In this document: positions 1 through 11,450 of the stretch, in pieces
Numbering within the stretch: the stretch's first letter is position 1
Layout of the letters: each line of letters begins with the position of its first letter
NCBI GenBank assembly: GCA_009823505.1
Contig: VZQC01005585.1
Location: 1,551,085-1,615,084, forward strand
Reading direction: 5' to 3'
Source: Rhizomys pruinosus
Taxonomy: Eukaryota; Chordata; Mammalia; Rodentia; Spalacidae
DNA: 64,000 bases
The notes under the pieces: generated by a model
What the model was told of the DNA's origin: nothing
Database searches by the model: none
Seen by the model: only the letters and a program-made list of their open reading frames with translations
Program-made: the position numbers and the translations under genes

Positions 1-232
1 AACAACAACAACAACAACAACAGAAAGGGCTGCATCGAAGAACTGACTGAAATGATGAACTTCTGCTCAAAACAGTCAACTTCCTCATGGAGAATATTGA
101 GAAAGACTGAGAATGAGATGAAAGGCATGTTTGGCAGAATACATGAGCTCTGATGGGGTGGGGGAATCGGGTGGGGGACACAGGTCTAGAGTTGTTAAAA
201 AAATAAAAATAAATTTATTTTTTTAAAAAAGG
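1..232 (+). mobile_element. L1 3' UTR tail fragment
   Basis: A (CAA)n run is followed by a segment resembling 1902-1950, then a G-rich stretch and an A-rich end. The order 'tggcagaatacatgagctctg', G-rich run, short AT-rich tail recurs at 1300-1435, 4090-4240, 59340-59480 and, inverted, near 47600-47760. I read it as the 3' end of a local L1 subfamily. The 5' part lies outside the window. Confidence 0.6.
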
Positions 233-235
233 TAA

Positions 236-1435
236 AGACTTCCTAAATCAGACAGCATCTGCACAGGAAATAAAGTCAACCATTGACAAATAGGACCTCA
301 TCAAACTAAAAAGCTTCTGTATAGTGAAAGAAACAATCAAGGAAATGAAAAGAAAACCCACAGCATGGGAGGAAATCTTCACCACTAATTCATCTGTCAA
401 GGCATTAATGTCAAGAATATATAGACTGCTCAAAAAACAAAGAAGTAAGGAAACAAATGACCTACTAGAAAGACGGAGTAAAGAGCTGAACAGAGATCTC
501 AGCAGTGAGAAAGTAAAGATGGCTGAGAAACATCTTAAAAACTGTTCAATATCATTAATAATTAAGGAAATACAACTTAAAACCACTCTCAGATATCATC
601 TCACTCCAATATGACTGGCTAACATCAAGAACGCAAAAGAAACCAAATGCTGGAGAGGTTGTGGGGAAAGGGGAACATTCATCCACTGCTGGTGGGAATG
701 TAAACTTGTACAACCATTGTGGAAAGCCATGTGGAGGCCCCTTAAAAAACTCAAAATGAGCCTACCACCTGACCCAGTCATACCACTCCTGGGTATATAC
801 CCAAAAGTCTGATCCAACTGCAAAGATACATGCACATCCATGTTTATTGTAGCTCTCTTCACAATAGTGAAGAGCTGGAACCAACCCAAAAGCCCCTCAA
901 TTGACAAGTGCATGACAAAAATGTGGGACATCTACACAATAGCAGTAAAAAAGATGACATCATGAACTTTTCAGGTAAATGGATGGAACTCGAAGCCATT
1001 ATGCTAAGTGAAGTAACACAGTACCAGAAAAACAAGTGTCGAATGGTCTCCCTCATTTGTGGATGCCAACACCAAATCCTCAGGTGAAAGGCAAGCTGAA
1101 CAACATTATTGTTATATTTCTGTTTATCTGACAGCAGCTATGTTGTTATAATGTAAATCTCTTACTGGGCTCTAGAATTGATCCACCACTTACTTTCAAA
1201 CTCTGTAGTTACTGTATATGAGTGGAAAGTATGTATTCATATTTTAGACTAATATAAAATTAAAGGAGGAAAATGTGAATTCCTAAACATAAAAAAAATA
1301 CAGAGAAAGATGCAGGGCAGTTATGGCAGAGTGCATGATCTGGGGTGGGGAGGGGAATATGTCTAAACTGAACTGAGAATTGATGTCTGAAATACACAAA
1401 ACATCAATAAAGCATTATAAAAAACATGCATTGGA
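236..1435 (+). mobile_element. 5'-truncated L1 (ORF2 C-terminus plus 3' UTR)
   Basis: The sequence translates, with frameshifts and stops, into the C-terminal part of an L1 ORF2 protein. An open stretch at 324-614 contains [12 protein letters not shown] and [10 protein letters not shown], typical of the region after the reverse transcriptase. Another frame then shows the WRGCGE and HCWWECKLVQPLW type motifs around 640-730 and 'LLGIYP' near 790. A 3' UTR follows at about 1080-1290, then the G-rich tail and an A-rich end. It is a dead 5'-truncated copy. The same 3' UTR recurs at 52750-52940 and inverted at 47860-48190, so the family is locally abundant. Confidence 0.85.
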
Positions 1436-1440
1436 ATATA

Positions 1441-1476
<36 letters not shown>
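1441..1476. repeat. (CA)n microsatellite
   Basis: A pure CA dinucleotide run directly after the L1 tail, probably seeded by its A-rich end. Confidence 0.95.
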
Positions 1477-1477
<1 letters not shown>

Positions 1478-1499
1478 AGAATACCACATGAAAAACAAA

Positions 1500-1715
1500 G
1501 CAAAGATCGGGATTCTATGTCTACAAGGGAGGCGTGCTGGAGATTGCCAGCAATCCACAGGAAGCTATGAAAGGGTCATGCGCCAGCTTGTACATCACAG
1601 CCCTCAGAAGGAGCCAATCCTGTTAAATCTTGACCTTGGAATTTAGCTTTCAGAAATGTGAGAGAATTTCTGTCATTTAAGCAACCTAAAATGATCAAGG
1701 AAGCCAGTATGGAAG
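1500..1715 (+). mobile_element. MLT1-like MaLR LTR fragment
   Basis: The order of 'gattgccagcaa', 'cctcagaaggagcc', 'cttgaccttggaattt', 'cagaaatgtgagag' and 'tttctgtcatttaagc' follows the 3' half of mammalian MLT1 LTRs (Ter-like end with the 'aactgtgagaaataaatttctgttgtttaagcc' type of motif). It is degenerate and has no internal region. Assignment to MLT1 is from memory of the consensus. Confidence 0.65.
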
Positions 1716-1721
1716 GTGAAG

Positions 1722-2026
1722 CTATGTAAGACAACATCATGAACTTTGCAGGTAAATGGATGGAGCTTGAAGACATTATGTTAAGTGAAGTAACACAGTC
1801 CCAGAAAAACAAACGACAAATGGTGTCCCTCATATGTGGACGCTAGTACCAATAACCCAGTTATAAATATTTCTTGTGGAGAGGGATGCACATTAAAAGA
1901 ACAACAACAGAAAGATTGCATCAGAAGGCTGACTGAAATAGTGACTCGGGAGGGGTGGAAGGGGTGGGAGAGGGACACGGGTGTATATTCGATTGGTGCA
2001 TGTTTAATTGACATGAGTTCAACAAG
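1722..2026 (+). mobile_element. L1 3' end fragment
   Basis: It begins with the ORF2 C-terminal coding segment 'aactttgcaggtaaatggatgg', also present at 965 and 52350. The 3' UTR here is a different version, with (CAA)n, a block similar to 20-60, and a G-rich stretch around 1950. A second, distinct L1 3' end next to the first suggests independent insertions. Confidence 0.7.
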
Positions 2027-3308
2027 TATCCAGTTTTGCCCAGACTCTGTCTACAAGATACATGGTGCTTTAGGACTTAGTAAAAGTAAATATGGGCATA
2101 TTGGACAACATTGGTTTGAAGACTGATAAAAACGGTAATGCATCTGAGTTAATTGGTGATATAAATTGCTCTTGTCCACATTAGCTTTAACTAAAATCTG
2201 TATAACAATTACTTTGGGATTGGTATAAACAAATGTTCTCTATAATTTTGCTGTCATATAGTATCACCTGGTAGCAATCTCTTTCACCTATAGGATGATT
2301 TAACTCAAAAATGAACTTTGTTTCCCAAGTTAATCACATACAGTAACCCAAAACAGCATGGGTGAACTTGATGAAATCTGTGCCTTGATTCCACCCTATA
2401 GGTATGTATAAAACAACTGCTTTTTTGAGACTCATGGGTCAAAACTAAAAACCTTAAATAAAAAAGGGGGATATAGATAGATATGAAAACTTTTTGTCAA
2501 AAAACCTTGCAACCCAAATCTTAAAACTAACTATGGGAAAGGATTTGTATGTTCCAACAGGCCAGAGTATCACCAACTTAATGGCTGAGAAAGAAAATGC
2601 AGCTTTGCAGTGAGTAGGATGTACCAGAAAGTGCCAGCAGAAGGATTGACTCCTCTGCGCATTGAAGGGAAGAAATGCCTCAGATTGCTGCAGACATCAG
2701 GCCCCTCTGTGGATCCTACTAGTAACAACTATTTTTAATGATTCCTAATGAAGCTTACCTTCTAGGTGCCGCAAAGGTTTTAATACAAGAGACTTTCTTA
2801 ACTCCCCCCCATAGAATAAGGAGAAATAAGATGATGATGAGGTCGTTCTCCAGCTGTAGATTGGAGCCAGCTGTTATAGAGGTATTCTCTTGTAAAATCA
2901 GTAAAACTGCCTTCTTTAATTGACTAATGGACATAGAAACTGTGAAAAGGATTATTCTCTATTCAGAACCAAATATAATGCTAAAGTCTCCTTAAGCTAT
3001 GCACTTAAACAAAATATATTAATACAGGAGCTCTGACATCAACAATGGATTATTCTACCAAGGAGATGTTGGCCAGGGGATCCAAGCCCCCACAAAAGGT
3101 AAAGGCTCCTTGCCTCCAAACTGGGATATCTGCAGGAAGAGAGGCGATAAGGCCCTGCTGTTGAAGACCTGATATAAACATGGGAAAGATGTATGGAGAC
3201 CGCACTTGCAAGTATACAGATGGTCTCTGGAATGCCAGAGAGTGTTACCAAAGGCCACTAAACCAATAAAGCAAATATAGGTCTCCTTGAGTCAAGCAAG
3301 ACTCCTCC
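2027..3308. other. No recognised gene or repeat
   Basis: AT-rich sequence with no convincing exon or known repeat. The right part (about 3030-3308) may belong to the unrecognised repeat that follows, because its true 5' end is not fixed by the other copies. Confidence 0.5.
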
Positions 3309-4250
3309 GTCAGCACCAGCTACACCTCATCTGCCTGGAAATACTGTGCAGCAGTGGCAGCCATATGTCTGTATATCCCAAATCTAATTGGCTATTAGCT
3401 CTCTCCTTGGAGGAATAACCCACGGCTGATGCCACAAGCTTACATCCTCTAATGGTTAGGAGATGTTATAAACCACACGAAGACCCTGCCATACTTAACA
3501 GAAGAAAATGTAAATCATGAATTAACATACCATCCAAACATCTGTGTCTATACCAAAGAAACCTACCATAACAATTAGTACTGTTTAAATACCTATATAT
3601 CTAATTGTGTGTGCTTCATTAGTAGGATCGAAAGGCTATATATTATACTGTTTAATACCTAAATATCTAATTGCATGTGCTTCATTAGTAGGATCGAAAG
3701 GTTATGCCTGGACAAGCTGGCAGCCCATGAAAGAAAACAGCCAGAACTGACTAGAGACCAAGACATCAGCTCCAGAGAAAGTAGAGTGTTTTGCTTCTCA
3801 TCCACCTGTGCCCCTTTTCTAAGCCTAGGGAACAATCTGCGGAAGAGGGGGCGTGGTAGAATGTAAGGGCTTCGATTGGGGTTAATGGTGAAACTACAAC
3901 AATATAGACTGGACACTCATTTGATCAACTTGATTGAACATACAAGCCCCCCCTTTCAGGATGGTGGGACCCATGAGCTGTGTGGGTTTGGGCACAACTG
4001 CTTGCAAATTGGTTTTACATGAAGGATGCTTGTACTCACAAATTATCACCTATTGTTAAAAAAAATGAAAACAAAACAAAACAAAAAAGCAGAGAAAGAT
4101 GCAGAAAACTTACGGCAGAATGCACGATCTGCGATGGGTAGGGGTGGGGTGGGGGGGAAGGGAAGGGGATATATGCCTGAACTGAATTGGAAAATGATGT
4201 ATGAAATACACAAAGCATCAATAAAAATAAATTAAAAAAAAAAAAGAAAA
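3309..4250 (+). mobile_element. Unrecognised composite repeat, copy 1 (L1-type tail)
   Basis: 3309-3442 matches 58701-58835, and 3515-4040 matches 17165-17625. Within the window it is therefore a dispersed family. The body has no L1 ORF2 similarity that I can see. It ends in an A-rich spacer (4058-4086) followed by the same tail as local L1s: 'agagaaagatgcag', a G-rich run, 'catcaataaaaataaatt' and poly(A). That layout suggests a non-autonomous element mobilised by L1, or an L1 with a different 3' UTR. Short open frames at 3675-3866 and 17262-17453 are related because the DNA is, but no protein family is recognisable. Confidence 0.65.
3579..3711 (+). repeat. Imperfect 67-bp tandem duplication inside copy 1
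   Basis: 'tactgtttaa' to 'ggatcgaaagg' occurs twice in a row, starting at 3579 and 3646. Copy 2 of the family near 17229-17290 carries one unit only, so the duplication is private to copy 1 or its sublineage. Confidence 0.85.
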
Positions 4251-4539
4251 TAGCTTGTTCAGTCAGTGAAAATAACAGTGGACACCAGAGACAGACTGGA
4301 GAATTAAGATGTGCCTACTTGACTGGTGTGTCAGGTGCACCATCATTGGGTTAAATATCATACTGCATGTAACCCTGGGGGGGGGCTTCTGAAAGAGATT
4401 AATATTTTAATTAGTAGACGGAGTAAAACACAGTGTCCTTTTCAGTGTAGTGGGCCTCATACAATCAGGCTGAAGAGAACAGATAATTCAGTCTCTCTGT
4501 CTAATGGTCTTCACACTGGGACATCTTACTTCCCCTATC

Positions 4540-4880
4540 ATTTTTGGTTACTATATTTGCACAGTGATAATAATTATAAATTAATGGGTTTCACTGTAGT
4601 ATTTTCATACATACTTAAGCAATGCTTTGATCATAACACCCCTCCCTACTACCATTTCTTGTCCCCCTCCCTTCCTTCCCTAGTACTCCACCTTTAATAT
4701 TCAGCTCACCTTGGTATATTTTATTTTACTCGCATATGAAAGAAAAATTTAATACTTTCCTTTCTATGTCTCGCTTTACTTAAGCATGTCCATCAATATT
4801 TTTCTATAAAGGACATGATTTTTTCTTCTTCACATGCAAATAAAATTCCAGAGTGTGTGTATATATATCCATATATATGA
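4540..4880 (-). mobile_element. Rodent L1 3' end, inverted
   Basis: Read on the plus strand it has 'cctttctatgtctcgctttacttaagcatg' type order followed by a pyrimidine-rich block and 'aaataaaattcca', the antisense of the ORF2-end/3' UTR junction of rodent L1 elements. A related inverted piece lies at 55330-56214. A short TA-rich run ends it at 4853-4880. Confidence 0.55.
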
Positions 4881-6424
4881 CATATAATGGTGCTTTGCCT
4901 AGTCTTCAGAAAACTGGCCTTCAGACTTAAAGTAAACCATAAACTCTCCTGATATGAAGGCCTTCAAACACAGGCAGAAACTATACCATTGTTTGACAAG
5001 GTCTCTAGGTTGCCAATAGATATCTTCAAGCATGTCAGCACTAGTCATTGAATGAGTCAATATTATACCGTCTCCAACTGACTCTGTTTCTCTGGAGAAG
5101 CCTGATTAAAACACCTTCCATGTTAAAAAAAAATTCTTCTTGCAACATCTATATGCATTTAACCCAACAGGCTCTGTTAATGTCAAGAGCAACTGAAGCT
5201 CTCATCTCTTCCAGCTGTGTTGGATGTATTTACACATCCATCTACTGTTCTGCTATAGCATCTGGATTAACTATAATCAAAGGAACCAGACGTCTTTTTC
5301 AAGGTTCAATTTATCTGTATTCAGTTCCCTGTCAGTAATATAATGGCTTACACATGCTAGTATATTAACTGGTGTCTCCTTGTAAGCATTACATTAAACA
5401 AACTTAACTGAGCTTCCAATGGAAGACACACCACTCTCTCCATGTTTTTGTGGGAACTTGAGTCTTGGAAAACATAGGCTATCATGAAAATGTTTAGCAT
5501 GAGTCAGATTCTAAAATTAGATAAAATATTAGTGGAGTGGCTTTCAGCTTTCAATTCAGTAGACCCATTCCCTTGCTTGTCCAATACTCAGAATTCTGAA
5601 TATTCATAGCTAAGAGGATTCATCAGTGGTTGTATCTTTAATTCCTTTACCACCTTCTCAGATGACTTAGAATTTATGGAAGGACATAGTTACCAGGGTA
5701 AAGTTAGAGAGATAACTGTAGTTAAGTCCAGGATGTTGGTCTCTTGTAAAGTGGGATAGTTTCAGTTTCAAGGTAAATTTATTTGAGGTCTAGTCTTGGA
5801 ACTATAACTAACAGTTCATGAAGTACCAAACATTAATCTCATTGTCTCTGGGCCCAGCTTTCTTCACAGTGGCTTTTGAACAGGCATGACTGGGAATAGA
5901 GTGTATCAGATTCATGACTTCTATAGAAATGTTCTCCTAATGCTACTAAGTAGAGCTCTCATATATGTGGATAGCCAATATTTTCAAGATCTAAGAAATG
6001 GGAGAAAAAGTTAATTTTTCATTTCATTTGATAGTCATATATATATCTATCTTTCCTTTTATTCACAAATATTTGTTTGTTATCTGTTGAGGTCCTAGTC
6101 ATTTTAGTAAAATATGATTACTGACTATGGAAGGAACCTACACTATCCCCAAAGTTTGCTCCAGATGGTAACAGATTGCGGATAGGCAAGCATATTCTGG
6201 TTTTAGCTACATTAATATGAGATTCCATAAAGGCACCTTGAATATGTACACAGGTTTATGGAGGAGTTTAGAATTCCTTCTCTGTCTTTCAGTTAAATTG
6301 TAAGATTCTCATTTTCACATTCTTTATTATTAGATGGAGTTCTTTGTTCACTAGGTACTTTGTAACTCCTAAGGTTTTATATATTGGTTTCATTTTAGGA
6401 GACAGTGACTCTTGCTATTGACCT
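4881..6424. other. No recognised gene or repeat
   Basis: AT-rich single-copy-looking sequence. The longest open frame (5048-5338, plus) has no splice sites or family motifs that I trust. Confidence 0.5.
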
Positions 6425-6695
6425 GAAAAAAACAACTTAAAAGAGGAAAGATTTACTTTGGGTCATAGTTTTGGAAGATTTCAATCTATCCTAGTAGGGA
6501 AGGCATGATGAAATTGAAGGCAATGGAAATGTGTGACTGACACAGCACATCACATCATGGTGTTCCAGGAAGCAGAGGGAGAAAGACCAGAACAAGAGGC
6601 CAGGTGTAACCTCCAGAAATTTCCCCTAGTAACCTATCTCCACAAGTGAGGCCTATCTCCTAAAATTTCCATGTAGCAGAGAGATGCTTCATTAC
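6425..6695 (+). mobile_element. URR1-like hAT mini-element, degenerate
   Basis: 'aacaactt..agaggaaagatttactttgggtcatagtttt' followed by 'ggaagcagagggagaaag' resembles the order in rodent URR1-type non-autonomous hAT-Charlie elements, as in the clearer copy at 13079-13432. It is strongly diverged and its ends are not defined. Confidence 0.5.
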
Positions 6696-7189
6696 AGCAG
6701 TCTGAACAATGATAGCCTGATCCTTGGCATTAGATTCAGGAGTGACCTCAGTGTGTTCTGAGAACTTGTTCCTTCTGATTTCTTTTTGGACTGTTCTTCA
6801 AGCCAAGGACTTGCTCTATAGTTATTGAAACAGTAAATACAGCATAAGAAAGAAAATGCGGAACTTGCTTATTGGAGGATTTTCCTTTTTTTGATCCCTG
6901 TACTTAGCCAGAACAGCATACATAACCACAAACAGACGTTATCAACTTAATCCACCTGTGGTTTACAACATAAGTAGGCTAATTCACTGCTTCTTAGGAT
7001 GTTCATTGCTTTCAGTCTTGATATTTTTCACATCATATACACATTATTCTGGGTCAGAGATAAGGAAGACTCGGGAGGGATTAAAGCTGTAAGCTTAACT
7101 TACAAGAGGAGTCCAAGGCCTAGCAGTGTTCATTTACATTGTAAACAAACCAATATAGTGTTAAATGATCTTAAAACACAAGGTTAACT

Positions 7190-7690
7190 TTGGTTTTGAA
7201 GTACATGGAAGGGAAAGGTAGACAAGAAGTCTCACCCTTATCTGAGGAACAATTGCAATCGATAACTGCTAGGAGAGCAAGAAGGGGATTTAGTTTTCTT
7301 TAAGGGGTCATCCCGGGTAAATTAAACAGGCTCCAGGGGATGGACCCATACCCAAGAGTATTCAGAGAACAGAAATTGATAGGCTTTAAAAAGAATAGGG
7401 GAATTAAAATTGGGTATAGATTAGGAAGATGGAGTCAATCTGACAGAAGACAGAGGAAGAGGTTGAATATGATGAAAATATATTGTATGACATTTTGTTT
7501 TTTTGGTCTTTTCAAGACGGGGTCTCCCTGTAGCCCCAGCTGGCCTGGAACTCACTCTGTAGACCAGGCTGGCCTTGAACTCACAAAGATCCGCCTGCCT
7601 CTGCCTCTCAAGTGCTAGGATTAAAGGCATGCGCCACCACGCCCAACTATTGTATGACATTTTCAAAGAATCAAAGCATTTAAAGTAATG
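7190..7690 (+). mobile_element. Rodent L1 (Lx-type) 3' UTR, split by a B1
   Basis: It follows the rodent L1 3' UTR: 'aactgctaggagagcaagaaggg', 'ggatggacccatacccaagag', and the terminal 'gaatatgatgaaaatatattgtatgacatttt'. A B1 inserted at the end duplicated the 15-bp target 'attgtatgacatttt'. Related 3' ends are at 14579-14820 and 26500-26860. Confidence 0.75.
7497..7648 (-). mobile_element. B1 SINE with target-site duplication
   Basis: Full-length inverted B1, from 'ggtcttttcaagacggggtctccctgtag' to 'gcgccaccacgccc'. It is flanked by the perfect 15-bp repeat 'attgtatgacatttt' (7482-7496 and 7649-7663). It landed in the 3' end of the L1. Confidence 0.95.
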
Positions 7691-7694
7691 ATTG

Positions 7695-7939
7695 GGGCTG
7701 GAGAGATGGCCTAGCGGTTAAGAGCGCCGACCGCTCTTGCAGAGGACCCGGGTTCGGTCCCCAGCACCCACATGGTGGCTGAGAGCCATCTGAAACTCCA
7801 ATTCCAGGAGAACTCCAGTTCCAGGGGAGTCCGACACCCTCTTCTGACCTCCACGGCATTGCACGTCATGGGTGCACAGACTTGCATGCAGACAATACAT
7901 TCATACACATACGGAAATAAATAAAATTAAAAAAAAAAT
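7695..7939 (+). mobile_element. B2 SINE, young, duplicated-core subfamily
   Basis: tRNA-derived head with pol III A box (near 'ggcctagcggtt') and B box ('gggttcggtcc'), then the B2 body and an A-rich tail. The perfect 13-bp target repeat 'aaagtaatgattg' flanks it (7682-7694, 7940-7952). CpGs in the head are intact, which suggests recent insertion. The body carries a near-repeat of 'aactccaattccagg', shared with the copies at 22.3, 28.0 and 52.5 kb. Confidence 0.95.
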
Positions 7940-8689
7940 AAAGTAATGATTGATGGCACACTCTGTAATATAAGCAAAAAAAGAGAATATATATTTACCA
8001 AGATACATTTGGAATATTTTTCTATGATAGGATGACAAAAATAAGGTGCAAGAAATGACCTATTCAGAAATGGAACAATGACAATGACCTTAACTCTTTC
8101 ACTAAAGAACAGTATTTCACTAACATCTCATTAGTTTGACCATTTTCGGGGGTGTTATTTATATGCTGATTATTCAGAAAAAATAGATAATATCACCTTT
8201 ATTTCAGATTGTGGAATTTTTGACTTTCATTTTTTGGCATTATTTTCACAGAACTACACAGATTGGTTTTGTAGAAAACTAGACACTGGCAGTTAGACTA
8301 TGTGAATAGCTTCATAAGAAACATATGGAAGAAAGAACGTTCTAGAAGCCATCCCATGTATCTATGGTTTTCACTGGGACAAGAAAAAATAAAGAGAGCT
8401 TTTGCTCTTTGCTTTTTCTCTTGCTTGTATTTTATGGGCTTCTAACTCAACTCCCCATCTGTAATGCCCAATGGCTTAAGTACTTACAGAGTTTACCTTC
8501 AGAGCTGCATATATACTTAATTTTTAAATATGTGGCTCTTCAGCAGCCCCTCCAAATTACAGAGCATTAGAGCTCTTGTGTCCTGTCCTATTCAGGCAAA
8601 GAGAGGCATTTATCTCCAATGTTTTCTCAATTTTCACCCAAATGATTCATTTTCACATCCCCAAAAGGCATTTGGCAACAGAGAAATGT

Positions 8690-9010
8690 AATGCTTGTTC
8701 ACATTAACCCATTTTAAAAACACTTAAGGACACAACATGAAGTCACTTAATCCCCGTATCAGTGCTACCAACTAATGACAACTCTCCGGGCTCTTGGTTT
8801 AGAGGGGGAAAACATTTGGTTCATTTCGTGAAGGAAACAAACCGAGACTTTGCCTTATCTGCATTGCCTCTTACTCCTTAAAGGCTGCAGGGTCCAATGG
8901 CAAGGCTGCTTTGCTAATTAAGAGGAGAACACAACTCTGGGAATGTGCAAAGAATTGTATTTCCTGATGGGGAAGTAAGGCGCACCTTCCTGATCATGAA
9001 CAGTTTACCT
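8690..9010. other. Candidate conserved non-coding segment
   Basis: A repeat-free block with denser sequence complexity than its surroundings. It includes a homeodomain-like 'gctaattaag', a GATA-like 'ccttatct', an ETS-like 'attcctgatg' type site and a few retained CpGs. No open frame with splice sites is seen. Regulatory function is only a guess. Confidence 0.25.
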
Positions 9011-9239
9011 AAGGCTAAAACAAACTCTTTTATTAAAATTTTTAATTTAAAAAATTTCATCCTCTTCCTATATTAGTAGAATAATCATCCCCCCCAAATT
9101 ATACCAGGCTCTCATGGGTAAATTTCTGGTCAAAAATAATGTCTTGCAACACATAAAGAGTCAGGAGACCAGGAGGTGACCTCATGGCTCCTGCTGGAGA
9201 CAATGTAATGCTATGAAAGAGGATACAAGCATCCCTTGT

Positions 9240-9395
9240 TCACTTTGGGAACTTGAGCAACTGCCCAGCTAGCTAAACCTTAGTCTTCTCATCTACAGGA
9301 CAGGGACAATTCCTACCTGTAGGAGCTATGTGAGAATGAATGCAATCTTGCATATACTGTGCTTGGAAAGGAGTACACAGCTAGTAAATGGGAGC
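9240..9395 (+). mobile_element. MIR SINE
   Basis: The order 'gggaacttgagcaactgcccagctagctaaaccttagtcttctcatctacagga', 'tgtgagaatgaatgcaat', 'tgtgcttggaaaggagtacacagc' is that of the MIR core and 3' part. Old and diverged. Confidence 0.75.
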
Positions 9396-10218
9396 CAATT
9401 ATTTATTGTAGAAGACTTCAAATCCAGAATGCTCTGAGGGGAATTTTCCACACTTCTGTAAAGGCATCCCTCCACTTGACTATGGAGAAGGATGCAATGC
9501 TCCTGGAGTTGATGGATTTCTCAATATTCTCTCTTGTTTATTCAAAAAAAATCTCCAATCATTCTACAAATAGCCATTTAGTTTCCAGGCAAATGAGAGG
9601 AAAATGATTTCACTAAGCTTCTCTAGCCCTTGAGGATGAGACTTACTACAATGATCACAAAGTTTTCAACATCCCTCAATGCACTGCTACTTTTGCCAAA
9701 CCCAACCCCCTTTAACTATATCAGAAAATTGTTTGGTTCAGGTTTTCATGTCTCTAAAATCTCTGGACACTAAGGGATGATGTGTTGAATGTGAAAACAG
9801 CTTGACCGTCAACAATCTAACAATCCTAAAAGGGCCATAAAATTGTGTTTGTGTGGACTGGAATATTGGCATTATTCACGGTGGCCAAATAAATTATAGA
9901 AGTGCCACAATGTTGGGCAGTGAAATCTGGATAGCTAATCATCTGGGCGAGCCTGGATAGAACTATACAGGAAACACAGATTCATTTTTTTTTCGATGAA
10001 GCAAATGTGAGTGCTTTCTGTCTCCTGGCAAGAGACACATCAGGTACTCCAGGAAATCAAATGCCCATCCTCATTCACATTTAGTCCTTTAAACAAGTTC
10101 CTGCCTGGCACATTTGGAGACATAGGCTACACCTGGCCAAAAAATGTTAGTGGATTAAGGAGGGAAGTCATCAATCTAGACAAGTTTTCTTGGAGGTTTC
10201 TTAAAAAGATCACAGAAG

Positions 10219-10375
10219 AGGCCAGGCTGTGGCGACGCCTTTAATCCTAGCACTTGGGAGGCAGAGGCAGGCGGATCTCTGTGAGTTCAAGGCCAGCCTG
10301 GTCTACAGAGTGAGTTCCAGGACAGCTAGAGCTACAGGGAGACCCTGTCTCAAAAAGACCAAAAAATAAAAAAAT
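10219..10375 (+). mobile_element. B1 SINE with target-site duplication
   Basis: Full-length B1 from 'gccaggctgtggcgacgcc' to 'ctgtctcaaaaagacc' plus an A-rich tail. The 16-bp target 'aaaaagatcacagaag' is repeated on both sides (10203-10218 and 10376-10391). Confidence 0.95.
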
Positions 10376-10391
10376 AAAAAAGATCACAGAA

Positions 10392-11342
10392 GTGAAACAT
10401 TAATATCTAAATGTGAGGTTTTCATCCCCATCTCTCCTGAGTCCAGCCATGCTTTCCACTCCTAAGTTGCCTGAGCAAGATTTCCACAGTCTCTAAAGTG
10501 GTCCACATTCCTAAGCCTTAGCATCTGCTTGACATTCCTGTCAGCATTAGAAAGCTGCTCTCTCCTACAGTCTGGGACAGAAATGAGTTCAAATGGATGC
10601 ATAGTAACGTGTTAGAAGCTGACAATCCTTGGCAACACTGCTATATTATTTTCATTATAAAAGATAACTCCCTTAAATGAAATAAATCCATAATTGGTAA
10701 AAATTTAGTCTGCATGAAAATAAGAAATAAGCTTCAGGAAATGTTTCTCTCTCTGTGCTATTGCTTCACAGCTTCTCCCATGTTTTACTTAAGAAATCCT
10801 TCCTTTAAACATCTTCTAACATTTACCAAGGGCTCATAATATCCTCCTTATGTTCTTGGAGCTCAAATATATCAGTAAATAAACTGGTCTCTAAACTTAG
10901 AGAGCAGCTGGCACAGTGCCTACTAGCTATAAGTTAAGTTTGTAAGATGTTAGAAGGGAATAAACACTTCAAGGAAAAAGAGAGGACAGGAGGGAACAAG
11001 AGTGCCTGGCAGGTGGACAGAAGGGTAGCATCTTAACTGCAGAAATCAGGTTAAGCCTTGGGGAGGAAGTAATATTTATACAAAGACTCGAACAAAGAGA
11101 GAAAACTGGCCTCAGACATCTGAAGAAGGCTTCCTCTAAGGAAGGCTACTGAAGTGCTGGTGTCTTGGAAGAGCAGCAAGGACAGTGAAGACAGTAGAAG
11201 GAAAAGAGAACACAGAGGGGATGGATCCTACTTGAGGAGCCTCAGCTACCCACTCTGACTTCTAGCACAGGAGAGTCTCAAGCAGAGTACAGAAGTGTTC
11301 TGGGTGGTGGTGGGGGAGATGGATGATTCAACTTGGACATTA
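10392..11342. other. No recognised gene or repeat
   Basis: Single-copy-looking sequence; no exon candidate with good splice sites was noticed. Confidence 0.45.
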
Positions 11343-11450
11343 GATGTTTTAGATGTGTAGTTTAGACCTGTAGTTTCAGCATTCAGAAGGCTGAGCCAGG
11401 AGGATCACAAGTTCTAACCAGATTGGGCTACATTAAAAACTTTGTACTGA
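11343..11450 (+). mobile_element. Old B1/proto-B1 fragment
   Basis: 'gacctgtagtttcagcattcagaaggctgagccaggaggatcacaagttc' followed by 'gggctacatt' follows the 7SL-derived left-monomer order, but is heavily diverged and has no usable tail. Confidence 0.6.

Noticed and set aside
324..614. 96-codon open frame
   Set aside because: It is a surviving piece of L1 ORF2, not a host gene.
3675..3866. Related 63-codon frames here and at 17262-17453, beginning MCFISRIERL and MCFISRIKRL
   Set aside because: The frames share start and stop because the DNA is repeated. Substitutions do not obviously favour silent sites and no start context or domain supports coding; kept only as part of the composite repeat.
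7711..7908. 65-codon frame that recurs at 28002-28199 and 52502-52699
   Set aside because: It is the antisense translation of B2 SINEs; similarity reflects the repeat, not a gene family.
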